Shown: positions 1 to 9,306 of the stretch, one piece after another
How the letters are laid out: every line of letters begins with the position of its first letter
Position numbering within the stretch: the first letter of the stretch is position 1
NCBI RefSeq assembly: GCF_006716765.1
Contig: NZ_VFPO01000001.1
Location: forward strand, 868,001 to 932,000
DNA from: Actinomadura hallensis
Lineage (GTDB): Bacteria; Actinomycetota; Actinomycetes; Streptosporangiales; Streptosporangiaceae
Direction: 5' to 3'
DNA: 64,000 nucleotides
Program-made: the position numbers and the translations under genes
The notes under the pieces: generated by a model
What the model was told of the DNA's origin: nothing
The model's input: the letters and a program-made list of their open reading frames with translations, nothing else
Database searches by the model: none

Positions 1-3000
1 GGGCGGGGACTGGTCGCCGTCCGGCTCGGGAGCCGGGCCGCTCCGGCGGAACCTGGGCCCGCCCGCGTCCCCGGAACCGGACGTCGTGCTCCCGTCCGTG
101 CTCGACGACTGCGCCTGGCCATTGCCCGCGCCCGTCTGCGTCTGCGTACCGGCGTTGGCGGGACCCTGGCTCGTCGGTGCGGGCTGTGTCGTCGTGGGCG
201 GGGACGCGGGAGGCGCCGTGCCGCCACCGCTGCGCTGGCTCGGGTCGAGGTTGTGGAAGCTCCGGTAATGCGTGGTGGTCACCGGCGGCGTCTGGCCGTG
301 GTCGGTCTCCGTCCAGCGGGTGTGGACGACCTCCGGCGTGATCTTCGGATCGTTCGGCTCCGGGAAGAAGTCGATCCGCTCGATCGTGAGATTCCTGTCG
401 TTCGAGTGCCGCTGTTCGAGCAGGCTCTCGAAAGAGTGGCGCCAGGTGTCGGCGGGATCGAGGCCCGGACCCGAGTTGCCGCGGTTCGTCGGGCTCCACT
501 GCGGGAAGTAGTTGATCCGTTCCCCCGGCCCGCGCGCCTCGTGCGGGAAGATGTGACCGCCGTCGAACCGGCCCCCCGGGTACTCCGAGGAGCCACGGCC
601 CAGGTGTCCGGTCTTCCGCTGAACGGAATCATTCCGCTGCTCGCCGTCCGAGTGAGGCGTGTCGTACTCGGGACGTCCGCTGGCCACGTCCGTCTGCGCG
701 CGCTCGTCCGTGTGGAAGAGGAACGTCCCGGGCCGGACGCCGTTGTTGCCGAAGTCACCGCTGCGGGCGGCGTCGGGCGGGTCGAGCGGCGGGTTGGGGT
801 CGGTGGTCTGGAAACGGTCGTGAGGCTCGACCAGGTAGTGGGTGTCCGGACGGGGAACGCCCCACTTGTCGACGGTGCGGTTCGTGTCGCCGAGTTCCGG
901 GTTGTACCCGTGCTGCTTGTCGCCGTACCACGTGCGGACGTGCGTGACCCGGTTGTTCTCGTCCGTCCAGAAGACGCCGTGGAGCCTGTTGCCCGGGCCT
1001 CGCACCTCGATCCGCGAGTTCGGCGGGAGGTTCGGCTGGGCCGAGAACGGGCCGTTCGCCCTGACGTCGTACTCGCCCGGCCACCTCACCGGAGTCGCGT
1101 CCGCCGGAGGGTCGAACCTCGTGGCGGACGGCGCCATGCCCCTGCCGGCGGAGTGGGGTTCGCCGGTGAAGATGTGCGGCTCGTCGAAACCCAGGTCGAT
1201 CTTGTAGGTGACGCCCGGCTGCGGCCTGGTCAGGTCGATGTTCGAGTTCGGGTCGACGTGGGGTGCGGAAGGGTTCTCCGGCGTGAAGTTGGTGACGTGG
1301 GTGATGTTGCCGGCGGCGTCCGTGTAGGCCACGCTCCGCGGGACGTTGTGGCCCGAGGGGCCGGGCTCGGAGACGATGTACCTGGTGCGGGGTTGGAGCT
1401 GCCCCTGATCGACCAGCCGAGCGTTCGGCTGCAACGTGATGGGCTCTTCGCGGGTGTAGGACGGCGGTGCCCAGTCGGCCTGCTGGTGCGGCAGCCCGCT
1501 CCCGGCCGGGGGGTCGGTCCGGGCGGGCGGCTCCCCGTCCGGGGGAGGCGTGTCGCCGTCATCGCCGATGTTCCCCCGCCTGAACCGAGGGTCGCTCTGA
1601 CCCGGCGCAGGCTCCTCATTGCCGCGCGGCGCCCCCTCACGGGGCTGGGTCCGGTCGTCCCGCCGCGTCCCGTCGGCCGGCCGGTTCTCGGCGTCGTGAC
1701 GGTTCCCGGTGTCGGGCCGGTTCTGGCCGTCGCGCGGCGTTCCGTCCTCGGACCGGGTGCTGTCGGTCCGAGAAGGCCGCTCGCCGTGAGCGGTCCGGTC
1801 GTCGCGCGGGGCCTGGTCGTCGCGCGGGGTGTGCCCGTCCGGCCGGTTCTCGCCGTCCCGCTGGGTGAGGGGCTCGCGCGGCGTTTCGGTGTCGCGCTGA
1901 CCGTCGGTGTCGCGGTGGTTCCCGTCACGCGGCCGGGTGTCGTCCGTGCGCGAGGGCTGGTCGGTCCGCTGAGAGCCGTCGGTCCGTTGCGGGTCGCCGG
2001 CGGGCTGCGTCGCGTCTGCGGGCTGCGTCGCGTCTGCGGGCCTGGCCTGGTCGTCGTGCCGCGTCGTCCCGTCGCCCGGCCGGTTCTCGCCGCCGGGCAC
2101 GGTGCTGTCGGCGGTCGGGGCGCGGTCGGTCGGCGGGGTGCCGTCGCCTGGCTGGGCGGTGTCGGCGCGCGGCGGTGCGCCGTCCGGACGGGACGGTGCC
2201 GTGGTGTGGCCGGGCGTCTGCCCGCCGTCGGCGGGCGTGCTCTGCGCGGGGTTCTCACCGGCCCGGGGGTGCGGTGAAGACGAGCCGCCCTGGGAGCCGC
2301 CCTGGGAGCCGCCGGAGTTCTGGGCGCCGAGGTGCCGGTCCATGACCTCGCCGACGGCGCGGGCAAGGTCGCGGGGCTCGGCGGCAAGGCGGTACTCGGT
2401 GAACGCCTCCGCGAGCATCTCGTGCGGGTCGCTGGAGCCGTACTCCGACAGCCCGTCCGCGACCCGCTGCTGGGTGGCGGGGTCGTGCGGCTGGGTGGCG
2501 TCGTACGGCACCCCCAGGGCGTTGGACACGGCCTGGTTCAGGTCGGCCAGCATCCGCGGGTCGTTCAGGAGCTGCTCGCCGAGGTGGTGCCCGAACTCGT
2601 GGGTGAAGACGCCTTCCGTGGAACCGCCGCCGGGCACGGTGAAGCCGGTCTGTTCCTCGTCCGCGCCGTCCAGCGCCCGCCGGGCGTTGTCGGAGAAGGC
2701 GTCGCTGTTGATGGAGATCTTCGGATCGGCGGCGCCGGGGGTCGCGTAGGCGAGGACGTCCTCGTTGCCCGGCCCGAGGGACTGGCCCAAGTCCTCGGAG
2801 CCGATGTGGGACAGGCCCCGCATCGGCTCGGGATAGTCCGCGGCGAGCTGCCGGATGGCGTTGTTGATCTCCCGAACCGCGGCCGGGTCGATCGGGGTGG
2901 ACGTGAAGTCGACGGTCGGCGCGTCGCTGCCGAACTGGTCGTCGAGGATGTCCCTGGCCTGCTGCTCGGCGTCCGCGAGCTGCTGCGCCCTGTCCGGGTC

Positions 3001-5796
3001 GCCGGTGGAGGAGTCGCCCGGCGTGCCGCCGTCGGCCTCCTTCTTGTGCGGCGCGTCCTGGTCCTGCCGGGAGGCGCCGTCCTGCTGAGAAGGGTCGCCC
3101 TGCTGAGAAGGGTCGCCCTGCCGAGAGGGGTCGCTCTGTGCGGCGTCGTCCGGACGCGGCGTCTGCTCGTTGCGGACGGTGGCGCTGTCGTCGGCGTTCG
3201 GCTTCGGACGCGGCACGGAGTCGTTCCCGTTCGACGGCCGCGTCTCACCGCCGGACTGCGTCGCCGGCCGGGTGGCGCCCGTGCCGGGAGAGGGCGCCGG
3301 GGACCCGCCGCCGGGAGCGACGCCCGGGCCGGCCGTGCCCGCCGGACCGCCCATCATGCCCATCGGCATGGGCGCGACGAAGCCGGACGGGTCGCCGCCC
3401 GAGTCCCCCTGCGCGGGCTGCTGCATGGCGTCCTGGGTCTCGGACGCCCCGTCCCAGCTGCGCGGGTTCGGGTCGGCGGCGGTCTCGGCGGTGTCGCCGC
3501 CGGGCGCATCGCGATCGGGAGCGGAGCCGCCGTCAGGGGTGGAGTCACGGTCGGAGGCCGGGGGCTCTCCGTCCGCGGAGCGGGAGTCGCGGTCGCCTTC
3601 CGGGGCGGGCGTTCGATCGCCCGGCGTCGCGTCGTCCGTGCCGGTGCCGGGCGTGGACGAGTCGCCGTCGCGCGTGCTCCCTCCGCCGTTCTCGCTCCCG
3701 GGCGCCGGCGAACCGGTGTCGGTCGTCGAGCCGGGCGTGGGGGAGGCGCCGGTCGGCTGGGGCGTGCCGCCGTTGCTCGCGGGGGAGGTTCCGTCGCCGG
3801 GAGTCTGCGGGGTGCCGCCGCTCGGGGACGTGCCCCCGTTGCCCGGAGTCGGTGTGCTCGTCGGAGTCGGTGTGCTCTCCGGGGTCGGGGTGGGGCGGGA
3901 GGGCGTGCCGTCCGTGGACCCCGGGGCCGGTGAAGCGGCGTCGTGGGACGGCGTCGCGGAGCCAGGCGTGGCGGCGCCCGGGGGAGGCGTCCCGCCGCTC
4001 GTCGAGTGCGTCGTGCTGCCGTGGGTGGAGGAGCGGCCGGAACCGCCGTCGCCGCTCGTGGAGCCGCCACGGGCGCCCCCGCTTCCCGGCGAGGACGATG
4101 GAGAGGAAGACGAGGAGGAAGGTGAGGGCGAGCCGCCGCCCGTAGGGGCCGGGCCACCGCCCGCCACCGGTGCGCCGCCGGCCGCGGGAGGCGCGCCCCC
4201 GCCGCCCACGACGGCGCCCGCGGGTGCCGCGCCGCCGCCCGTGGGGCCGGTGCCGCCGCCGAAGGACCCGGATCCGGACGGGCTCGCGACCGAACCGGCG
4301 CCGCCGTAGCCGGACGGGTTGCCGCCGAGACCTCCCCCAGAGGGCGACCCTCCGTCGGGAGCCGACGTCGCCAAGGTGGTTCCGCCGCCTCCGCCGCCGG
4401 TGTCGCCCAGAAGCGTGGCGATGCGGTTGCCGCCTCCACCGCCTCCGGAGTCACCGCCGGAGTAACCGCCGCCGCCGGAATGACCGCCGCCGGACGGGCC
4501 CCCTCCTCCGGACGACGAACCCCCGCCGGACGAACCTGCGCCGGAGGAGGAGCCGCCTCCACCTCCGCCGCCGGAGGACGAGCCTCCGCCGTCACCGCCG
4601 CCGGAGTATCCGCCTCCGCCCGAGTGGCCGCCGCCGGACGATCCTCCACCGGAGGAGCCGCCCGCGCCGCTGGTGGAGGTGCCTCCGCCGCCGGAGGAGT
4701 GACCGCCTCCGCCGCTGGACGACCCTCCACCGGAGTAGCCGCCCCCGGTGGAGCCGCCGACGGAGGGCGAGCCTCCGTCGCCGCCGGTCGACACCGGCGT
4801 GACGGACGGCGTGGGCGTCGGGGTCGGGGTGGGCGTCGGGGTAGGGGTCGGGGTGTGGCCCGACGGGTCACCGCCGGGCACGGACGAGTTGTAGCTGTTG
4901 AGGCCGTCCCTGGCGCCGCCGACGGCTCCGCCGAACGCGCCCGACGTGGCGCCCTTGGCGATGGCCTCCCAGGTCAGCGGGTCACCGTGGATCGCGGCCG
5001 TGGCGACGGTGCCGGCCACGCCGCTGATGCCCTCGGCCAGGCCCTCCCGCACCATGCCGCGGCCCATGTTGCCGAGCGCGGTGTCGGCGGTGTCGCCCAG
5101 CCCGGGGACCTTGCCCATCCCGTGGGAGACGCCGCCGGAGATGGCGCCGCCGATCGCGCCGTCCAGGGTGGCGGCGCCGGTCTTCTTCCAGTCGATGCCG
5201 TCGCGGTTGCCCTGCGCGACCTGCACGCTCTGGACGAGCAGGTCGAGTCCGCCGCCCTCCACGGCGCCGACGACGGCGCCCCTCAGGACGGCGCCGAGGA
5301 ACCGCTGGCTCAGCCGCTCCAGCAGCTCCTTGGCGATGGTTCTGGCCGTGACCTGCGCCGCGGCCTCCACGGCGGGAATGGCCGCCGTCGACGCGCCGAA
5401 CGTCGCGAACGCCGCCGCGATCAGATAGGCGATCTCGATCGCCGTGATGATCAGCAGGGCGATGAACATGTACTTCGCGTACTCGATGTCGAGCGCGCCG
5501 CCGTCGAGCATCTCGGCCATCTGGCCGCACGACTCGATGAGCTTCGGCAGGATCTGCGGGTCGGTGGTGACCCACTGCTCCCACTTCTGGGAGAACGCCT
5601 CGGCGGCGCCGCTGTCGAGCGCGGAGCGCACGTCGGCCGCGGTCTGGTTGAGGTCGCCGATGAGCTCGCCGATCTCGGTGGCGGCGTCCCGCCACGCCTC
5701 GGCGCAGCGGCGCATCGCCGTCTCGTCGCCCTCCGGCCAGTCGGCGCCGATGATCCAGCCGAGCCACTGGACCGGTTCCGGAATTTCGAGGCCCAC
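1..5796 (-). CDS. Type VII secretion-associated polymorphic toxin with zincin-like and DNA/RNA nuclease domains (partial)
   Basis: About 1932 residues are in the window and the protein continues past the left edge. The frame is open throughout from the GTG at 5796, 8 bp after the WXG100 gene stop. Residues 1-100 form a helical WXG100-like/CpnT-type leader, followed by a hydrophobic stretch at about 107-135. A PT dipeptide run (about 312-330), a Gly/Ser-rich tract (about 330-500) and Ser/Thr/Pro-rich sequence follow. HEFGHH at 1066-1071 with downstream EAFTEY (1130-1135) has the form of a zincin metallopeptidase. DGGHIFPHEARGPGERIN from 1745 matches the core of the NUC_2-type DNA/RNA non-specific endonucleases. 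A disordered linker after it implies another domain beyond the edge. Inference: a secreted antibacterial or effector protein exported through an ESX system with its WXG100 partner. Confidence 0.85.
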   Translation of the reverse strand, partial: MGLEIPEPVQWLGWIIGADWPEGDETAMRRCAEAWRDAATEIGELIGDLNQTAADVRSALDSGAAEAFSQKWEQWVTTDPQILPKLIESCGQMAEMLDGGALDIEYAKYMFIALLIITAIEIAYLIAAAFATFGASTAAIPAVEAAAQVTARTIAKELLERLSQRFLGAVLRGAVVGAVEGGGLDLLVQSVQVAQGNRDGIDWKKTGAATLDGAIGGAISGGVSHGMGKVPGLGDTADTALGNMGRGMVREGLAEGISGVAGTVATAAIHGDPLTWEAIAKGATSGAFGGAVGGARDGLNSYNSSVPGGDPSGHTPTPTPTPTPTPTPTPSVTPVSTGGDGGSPSVGGSTGGGYSGGGSSSGGGGHSSGGGGTSTSGAGGSSGGGSSGGGHSGGGGYSGGGDGGGSSSGGGGGGGSSSGAGSSGGGSSSGGGGPSGGGHSGGGGYSGGDSGGGGGGNRIATLLGDTGGGGGGTTLATSAPDGGSPSGGGLGGNPSGYGGAGSVASPSGSGSFGGGTGPTGGGAAPAGAVVGGGGAPPAAGGAPVAGGGPAPTGGGSPSPSSSSSSPSSSPGSGGARGGSTSGDGGSGRSSTHGSTTHSTSGGTPPPGAATPGSATPSHDAASPAPGSTDGTPSRPTPTPESTPTPTSTPTPGNGGTSPSGGTPQTPGDGTSPASNGGTPQPTGASPTPGSTTDTGSPAPGSENGGGSTRDGDSSTPGTGTDDATPGDRTPAPEGDRDSRSADGEPPASDRDSTPDGGSAPDRDAPGGDTAETAADPNPRSWDGASETQDAMQQPAQGDSGGDPSGFVAPMPMGMMGGPAGTAGPGVAPGGGSPAPSPGTGATRPATQSGGETRPSNGNDSVPRPKPNADDSATVRNEQTPRPDDAAQSDPSRQGDPSQQGDPSQQDGASRQDQDAPHKKEADGGTPGDSSTGDPDRAQQLADAEQQARDILDDQFGSDAPTVDFTSTPIDPAAVREINNAIRQLAADYPEPMRGLSHIGSEDLGQSLGPGNEDVLAYATPGAADPKISINSDAFSDNARRALDGADEEQTGFTVPGGGSTEGVFTHEFGHHLGEQLLNDPRMLADLNQAVSNALGVPYDATQPHDPATQQRVADGLSEYGSSDPHEMLAEAFTEYRLAAEPRDLARAVGEVMDRHLGAQNSGGSQGGSQGGSSSPHPRAGENPAQSTPADGGQTPGHTTAPSRPDGAPPRADTAQPGDGTPPTDRAPTADSTVPGGENRPGDGTTRHDDQARPADATQPADATQPAGDPQRTDGSQRTDQPSRTDDTRPRDGNHRDTDGQRDTETPREPLTQRDGENRPDGHTPRDDQAPRDDRTAHGERPSRTDSTRSEDGTPRDGQNRPDTGNRHDAENRPADGTRRDDRTQPREGAPRGNEEPAPGQSDPRFRRGNIGDDGDTPPPDGEPPARTDPPAGSGLPHQQADWAPPSYTREEPITLQPNARLVDQGQLQPRTRYIVSEPGPSGHNVPRSVAYTDAAGNITHVTNFTPENPSAPHVDPNSNIDLTRPQPGVTYKIDLGFDEPHIFTGEPHSAGRGMAPSATRFDPPADATPVRWPGEYDVRANGPFSAQPNLPPNSRIEVRGPGNRLHGVFWTDENNRVTHVRTWYGDKQHGYNPELGDTNRTVDKWGVPRPDTHYLVEPHDRFQTTDPNPPLDPPDAARSGDFGNNGVRPGTFLFHTDERAQTDVASGRPEYDTPHSDGEQRNDSVQRKTGHLGRGSSEYPGGRFDGGHIFPHEARGPGERINYFPQWSPTNRGNSGPGLDPADTWRHSFESLLEQRHSNDRNLTIERIDFFPEPNDPKITPEVVHTRWTETDHGQTPPVTTTHYRSFHNLDPSQRSGGGTAPPASPPTTTQPAPTSQGPANAGTQTQTGAGNGQAQSSSTDGSTTSGSGDAGGPRFRRSGPAPEPDGDQSPP
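4290..4860 (-). repeat. Low-complexity Gly/Ser and Pro-Thr repeat tract inside the toxin gene
   Basis: The segment at 4807-4860 alternates Pro-Thr codons (seven or more PT units). The following 500 bases encode short GGGSSSGGGG-type units built from near-identical codons. It is in frame with the rest of the toxin gene. It probably forms a flexible or wall-spanning linker between the N-terminal export domain and the catalytic domains. Such tracts are prone to slippage and to assembly errors. Confidence 0.8.
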
Positions 5797-5804
5797 GGAT
5801 CAGT

Positions 5805-6107
5805 TCACTTCAGCTCTGAGGCGTCCTCGGCCGCCTTGTAGGTCTTGGCCATCTGGTCCACGCCCTTCTTGATCCCTTCGAGGCCTTCCTTGAGCTTGGG
5901 GAACGAGTCGAGGGTGGTCGTGGCCGGTTCCTTGTAACCGGCGGCGAACGTTTTCCCCGTCTCGTCGGAGCCCCAGCATTCGCCTTCGGCGCTGAGGGCC
6001 GAGCTGAGCCGGTTGAAGATCGCCTCGAGCTGACCCGCGCCGGTCTGGAATCCCACTCCGGCGCGTTTCAGTTCTTCTGTGTCGACCTCGAGGTAGTTGT
6101 AGGTCAT
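5805..6107 (-). CDS. WXG100 family type VII secretion protein (EsxA-like)
   Basis: A 100-residue protein of the usual WXG100 length. It begins MTYNYLEVDTEELKRAG and has a central W in the CWGSDETGKTFAAGY hairpin (a WGS variant of the WXG motif), flanked by two amphipathic helices. Proteins of this type are exported as dimers by ESX systems or act as export partners for large substrates. The start ATG overlaps the YbaB-like gene stop (ATGA), and the toxin gene starts 8 bp downstream, so all three are probably one translationally coupled operon. It most likely pairs with the toxin leader. No ESX core gene (EccC, EccD, EccB) is in this window. Confidence 0.9.
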   Translation of the reverse strand: MTYNYLEVDTEELKRAGVGFQTGAGQLEAIFNRLSSALSAEGECWGSDETGKTFAAGYKEPATTTLDSFPKLKEGLEGIKKGVDQMAKTYKAAEDASELK

Positions 6108-6505
6108 GGCGGCAGGATCCCGAGTCGCTCGCGGACGGCGTCGATGTTGTCGGGACGTTCGGGCAGCAGCTTGGCGATGTCGAAGTTCTCCTTCGCCGCG
6201 CCCTCGGGGACGAGGTCCTGCATCGCCGCGCGCATCTGGTCGGCGACCTGCGACTGCGCCTCCTTCGACGCCTCCATGATCGCCTCGGCGAGCTCGGCGG
6301 AGCCGAGCCTGCGCTGGACGCGGGGGTCGAGTTCGAGCGAGGTCAGCCGCCCCTGGCGGTCGACCGTGACCCGGACCATGCCGTCGGCGGCCTCCGCCTC
6401 GGCCTCGATGGTCTCGAGTTTCGACTGCATCTCCTGGATCTGCCGACGCTTCTCCTGATAGGTCTGCAGGAGTTCGTCGATATGCGCCTGCCATTCAGCG
6501 CGCAC
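6104..6505 (-). CDS. YbaB/EbfC family protein of a type VII secretion locus
   Basis: A 133-residue protein. A coiled-coil N-terminus (IDELLQTYQEKRRQIQEM) leads into the YbaB fold, with VRVTVDRQGRLTSLELDP and then AIMEASKEAQSQVADQM. YbaB proteins bind DNA as dimers, and divergent YbaB-like copies are common beside actinobacterial WXG100 toxin genes, where their job is unclear. The GTG at 6505 was chosen because an AGAGGGG ribosome site lies 5 bases before it. Upstream in-frame codons lack one. It is the first gene of the operon. Confidence 0.85.
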   Translation of the reverse strand: MRAEWQAHIDELLQTYQEKRRQIQEMQSKLETIEAEAEAADGMVRVTVDRQGRLTSLELDPRVQRRLGSAELAEAIMEASKEAQSQVADQMRAAMQDLVPEGAAKENFDIAKLLPERPDNIDAVRERLGILPP

Positions 6506-6580
6506 AGGCACCCCTCTGTTCGTCGGGAGCTTGGAAAGCCCGCGACCGCGCACGATCACAGGTCCGCAGAGATTGATCAT

Positions 6581-6609
6581 TTATATGGTGGTTCGCGGCG
6601 GTTCCGCAA
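6581..6609 (-). promoter_or_regulatory. Sigma-70-type promoter of the YbaB-WXG100-toxin operon
   Basis: On the minus strand TTGCGG (6604-6609) is followed after exactly 17 bp by ATATAA (6581-6586). This is the most AT-rich patch of the 220-bp gap between the divergent genes. The predicted start site would leave about 70 nt of leader before the GTG at 6505. Confidence 0.6.
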
Positions 6610-6725
6610 CCTGTTCCGGATCGACCGTGGCGTGTGGGGGACGCCCCTGACGTTGTGGAACACTGCGGGGACCGCGCGGTGCGCCGCGCGGCCCGAGCCG
6701 GAGACCAGGAAAGGGTGGGCGAAGG

Positions 6726-7016
6726 ATGCGCAGGAAGCCGAACATCTGCGACGCCTGCGTGCGGCTGAAGAAGAGGGCCAACCCGGAGGCGGAGTCCTCG
6801 CTCGACCGGTGGATCCCCTACTGCGATGCCTTCCCGGACGGGGTGCCGAACGAGATCTACCGCGGCGGGTTCGATCACCGGAATCCGTTCGAGGGCGACC
6901 GGGGCATCCGGTTCGAGCTGCGCCCCGGCGGTGAGCGGGCGCTGGCCGCGTACGAGGCGTCGATCGCGCGGCGGCAGAGCGCGCGGAACACCGCCGAGCC
7001 CGGGCAGGGCGGCTGA
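6726..7016 (+). CDS. Small cysteine-containing hypothetical protein
   Basis: A 96-residue protein. The N-terminus carries CDAC (C8, C11) and a later Cys in YCDAFPDGVPNEIY, followed by acidic and aromatic sequence (GGFDHRNPFEGDRG). I recognise it only as a small conserved actinobacterial family of unknown function; the cysteines could bind metal. An AAAGGGTGGG ribosome-binding region precedes the ATG. It is transcribed divergently from the toxin operon, so the two may share control. The function cannot be assigned. Confidence 0.7.
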   Translation: MRRKPNICDACVRLKKRANPEAESSLDRWIPYCDAFPDGVPNEIYRGGFDHRNPFEGDRGIRFELRPGGERALAAYEASIARRQSARNTAEPGQGG

Positions 7017-7361
7017 CCCTTCGCAGCGCGCGTGCCGGGCGCGGGGCCGGTGGCGCCGTGATCGCGCCGCCGGCGGTGTGCTCGGCGCGCGTCCCGGCCG
7101 GATCGGACGTGATGTCCTCCGCCTGGCCGAGGTGGGGGGCATGGTCGCTCCGGGGGGGGTTTGGCGGGGGCGGTCTGGGGGTCGAGGACAGGCTAGCGAG
7201 AGCTGTTGGCGGTTTCAGGGGTTAGACGACGGGATGACGCTTCCGGTTCGGTGAGATCCTTGTGCGGTGGAGTTCCTCGGTTGTGGGCGGACGGGACCGT
7301 GCCTGATCCGGTGTGTGCGCGGGCGGGTCTCTCGTAGGCTGACCGGTGGGAGGGGAGGTAG
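7017..7361. other. Intergenic region upstream of the MinD-like gene
   Basis: No convincing gene was seen in these 345 bases. The right end carries a promoter-like TAGGCT (7335-7340) and a strong GAGGGGAGG ribosome site before the GTG at 7362. This end closely resembles the leader at 10240-10288. Confidence 0.5.
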
Positions 7362-9227
7362 GTGACCGACTCCAGTTGGCAGCAGGCCGTCCTGCGCGAC
7401 ATCGGCTTCTCGCAGCGCGGGCTCCAGACGTCGGACGAGGCGCCGACCGGCGTCGCGCCGCCTTCCTGGGGTGCGGACGCTCCGCGCCCGGCGCCGCGGC
7501 CCGCGCCCGCACAGGACGCACCGGGCCCCGCCGGAGCGCAGCCGTACTCGTCGCCGCCCGCCGGGCCGGCCCAGCCCGCGACCCCGCAGCCTCCGGCTCC
7601 CCAACCGGCTCCGCAGCCGGCCGCGCAACCGGCCCCGCAACCGGCCGCCGCGCCGCCCGCGGATGCGCGGCCCGCGTCCGCCGACCCGAGTTCCCAGGCG
7701 ACGCAGCAGCCTCCGCAGGCGCACCCCGAGCCGGATCCCCGGCCCGCGCCGGTGCCCGCCGCGCCGGAGACCCCGGATCAGCAGGCATCGCAGCAGCCGC
7801 CGCATGACGCGCCACGGCAACAGGACGCCCCACGGCAACAGGACGCGCCGCAGCCCGGCACGCCGCAGCAGGAGGCGCCGGTGCCGCAGCAGGAGGCGCC
7901 GCGCCAGGACACGCCTCAGCAGAATGCTGCGCAGCAGAATGCGGCGCAGCAGGACGCCGTCGCGGCGCAGGCCCCTCCCCAGCCGGACGCGGCGCCGCAG
8001 CCGGACGCCCCACCGCAGCCGCCGGAGCCGGCGCAGCAGCCCCCGGAGCAGGAGCCGTCCGCCCAGCAGGGCGCGGACGCGCCCGCCGAGCCGCAGCAGG
8101 CGGACCTCCTCGTCCACTCCGAGTTCGACTGGGAGGCGGCGGTCAACCCGGTGCTCGGCGCGGTGCCCACCGCCGACCAGTCCGGACGGGACGGGGCCGA
8201 GCCGGGAGACGCCGCGTCCGGCGGGTCCGCGCCCCCGGCGCACGGGCAGCCCGCACCCGGGCAGGCGGTGCCCGGTCAGGGCGTGCCCGGACAGAGCCTG
8301 CCCGGACAGGCCGGGGACGCCCACCAGATCCCGGCGGACGACCTCGTCCGCAAGAACCAGCACGGCGACCCCCTCGCCCGCCGCCTGGGACGCGGCGTCC
8401 GCAACGCGATGGGCGGCGGAGCGCGGGAGGCCCGGGAACGGGCCGCGTTCGCCGAGCTGATGCAGCGGTCGGTGCCGAGCTCCCGGCAGATCGCGGTCGC
8501 GAGCGTCCGCGGCGGCGCGGGCAAGACGACGATGGCCGCGATGCTGGCGACCGAGCTGGCCCTGCACCGCGCCGACCGGGTGCTGGCCGCGGACGCGGAC
8601 GCCGAGCTGGGGTCCCTGCCGCTGCGCCTCGGCGTCCGTCCCCAGATGTCGCTGTTCGAGCTCGCGGCGGCGAACCCCGCCACGTTCGAGGAGGCGGAGC
8701 GCTATCTGGCCCGGACTCCGCAGGGCCTGTACGTGCTGTCGTCCACGCGCGGCGGGCGCATCGCCGGAGAGTTCACGCTGGAGACGTTCCAGACCGCGCT
8801 CAGCTCGGTGAGCCGCTACGTCGCCGCGACGGTCGTCGACTGCGGCGCGGGCATCCTCACCGAGGTGAACCGCGGCGTCGTCGCCGGTTCGCACGGCCTG
8901 GTGCTCGTCACGCCGGGCACGGTCGACGGGGCGCTGAGCGCGCGCGGGGCGCTGGAGTGGTACTCGGCCAACGACCAGGGCGGGCTGCTGGGCCGCACGG
9001 TGATCGCGATGGTGTCGCATGCGCCGCAGGTGGGCGCGGACCTGCAGCGGGCGCAGCAGATGCTCGCCGCCTGGGGGCTGCCCGTCGTGTTCGTCCCGTA
9101 CGACCGGCACCTGGCGACCGGCAGTTCGGTGGAGCTCTCGAAGGTCTCCGCCGCGGCCCGGTCCGCCTTCACCCGCATCGTGCACGAGGTGTTCTCCCGC
9201 TCCCTGGCCGCCGGCGGGGTCCGCTGA
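7362..9227 (+). CDS. EspI/MinD-like P-loop ATPase with long Pro/Gln/Ala-rich N-terminus
   Basis: A 621-residue protein. Residues 1-330 are disordered Pro/Gln/Ala sequence with repeated QQDAPRQQDAP-type units. The C-terminal 250 residues are a MinD/ParA-type ATPase: deviant Walker A GGAGKTT (384-390), switch-like DADAELGSLPLRLG, and a Walker B-like AATVVDCGAG. This layout matches EspI-type proteins of ESX loci, thought to control secretion in response to ATP, so a role in regulating the type VII system is likely though not shown. The start is the GTG with GAGGGGAGG just upstream. Confidence 0.85.
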   Translation: MTDSSWQQAVLRDIGFSQRGLQTSDEAPTGVAPPSWGADAPRPAPRPAPAQDAPGPAGAQPYSSPPAGPAQPATPQPPAPQPAPQPAAQPAPQPAAAPPADARPASADPSSQATQQPPQAHPEPDPRPAPVPAAPETPDQQASQQPPHDAPRQQDAPRQQDAPQPGTPQQEAPVPQQEAPRQDTPQQNAAQQNAAQQDAVAAQAPPQPDAAPQPDAPPQPPEPAQQPPEQEPSAQQGADAPAEPQQADLLVHSEFDWEAAVNPVLGAVPTADQSGRDGAEPGDAASGGSAPPAHGQPAPGQAVPGQGVPGQSLPGQAGDAHQIPADDLVRKNQHGDPLARRLGRGVRNAMGGGAREARERAAFAELMQRSVPSSRQIAVASVRGGAGKTTMAAMLATELALHRADRVLAADADAELGSLPLRLGVRPQMSLFELAAANPATFEEAERYLARTPQGLYVLSSTRGGRIAGEFTLETFQTALSSVSRYVAATVVDCGAGILTEVNRGVVAGSHGLVLVTPGTVDGALSARGALEWYSANDQGGLLGRTVIAMVSHAPQVGADLQRAQQMLAAWGLPVVFVPYDRHLATGSSVELSKVSAAARSAFTRIVHEVFSRSLAAGGVR

Positions 9228-9254
9228 GCCGGGCCGCTGAGCCGGGCCGCTGAC
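9223..9254 (+). repeat. 13-bp tandem repeat spanning the stop codon of the MinD-like gene
   Basis: The unit GCTGAGCCGGGCC occurs twice (9223-9235, 9236-9248), followed by a partial copy. The first unit contains the TGA stop at 9225-9227. The unit length is not a multiple of three, so the second TGA is out of frame. Confidence 0.7.
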
Positions 9255-9306
9255 CTGACCCGCTGAACGGACCCGCCGGACGACCCGCCGTCGCCCGGCG
9301 TCGGGG

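Noticed and set aside
253-2277. Long plus-strand frame opposite the toxin gene
   Set aside because: Its product is Val/Arg/Gly-rich with no domain; it mirrors the GC-rich repeats of the minus-strand toxin, which carries clear motifs.
4290-4860. CRISPR-like or satellite repeats
   Set aside because: The repeats are in-frame coding units without constant repeat-spacer structure.
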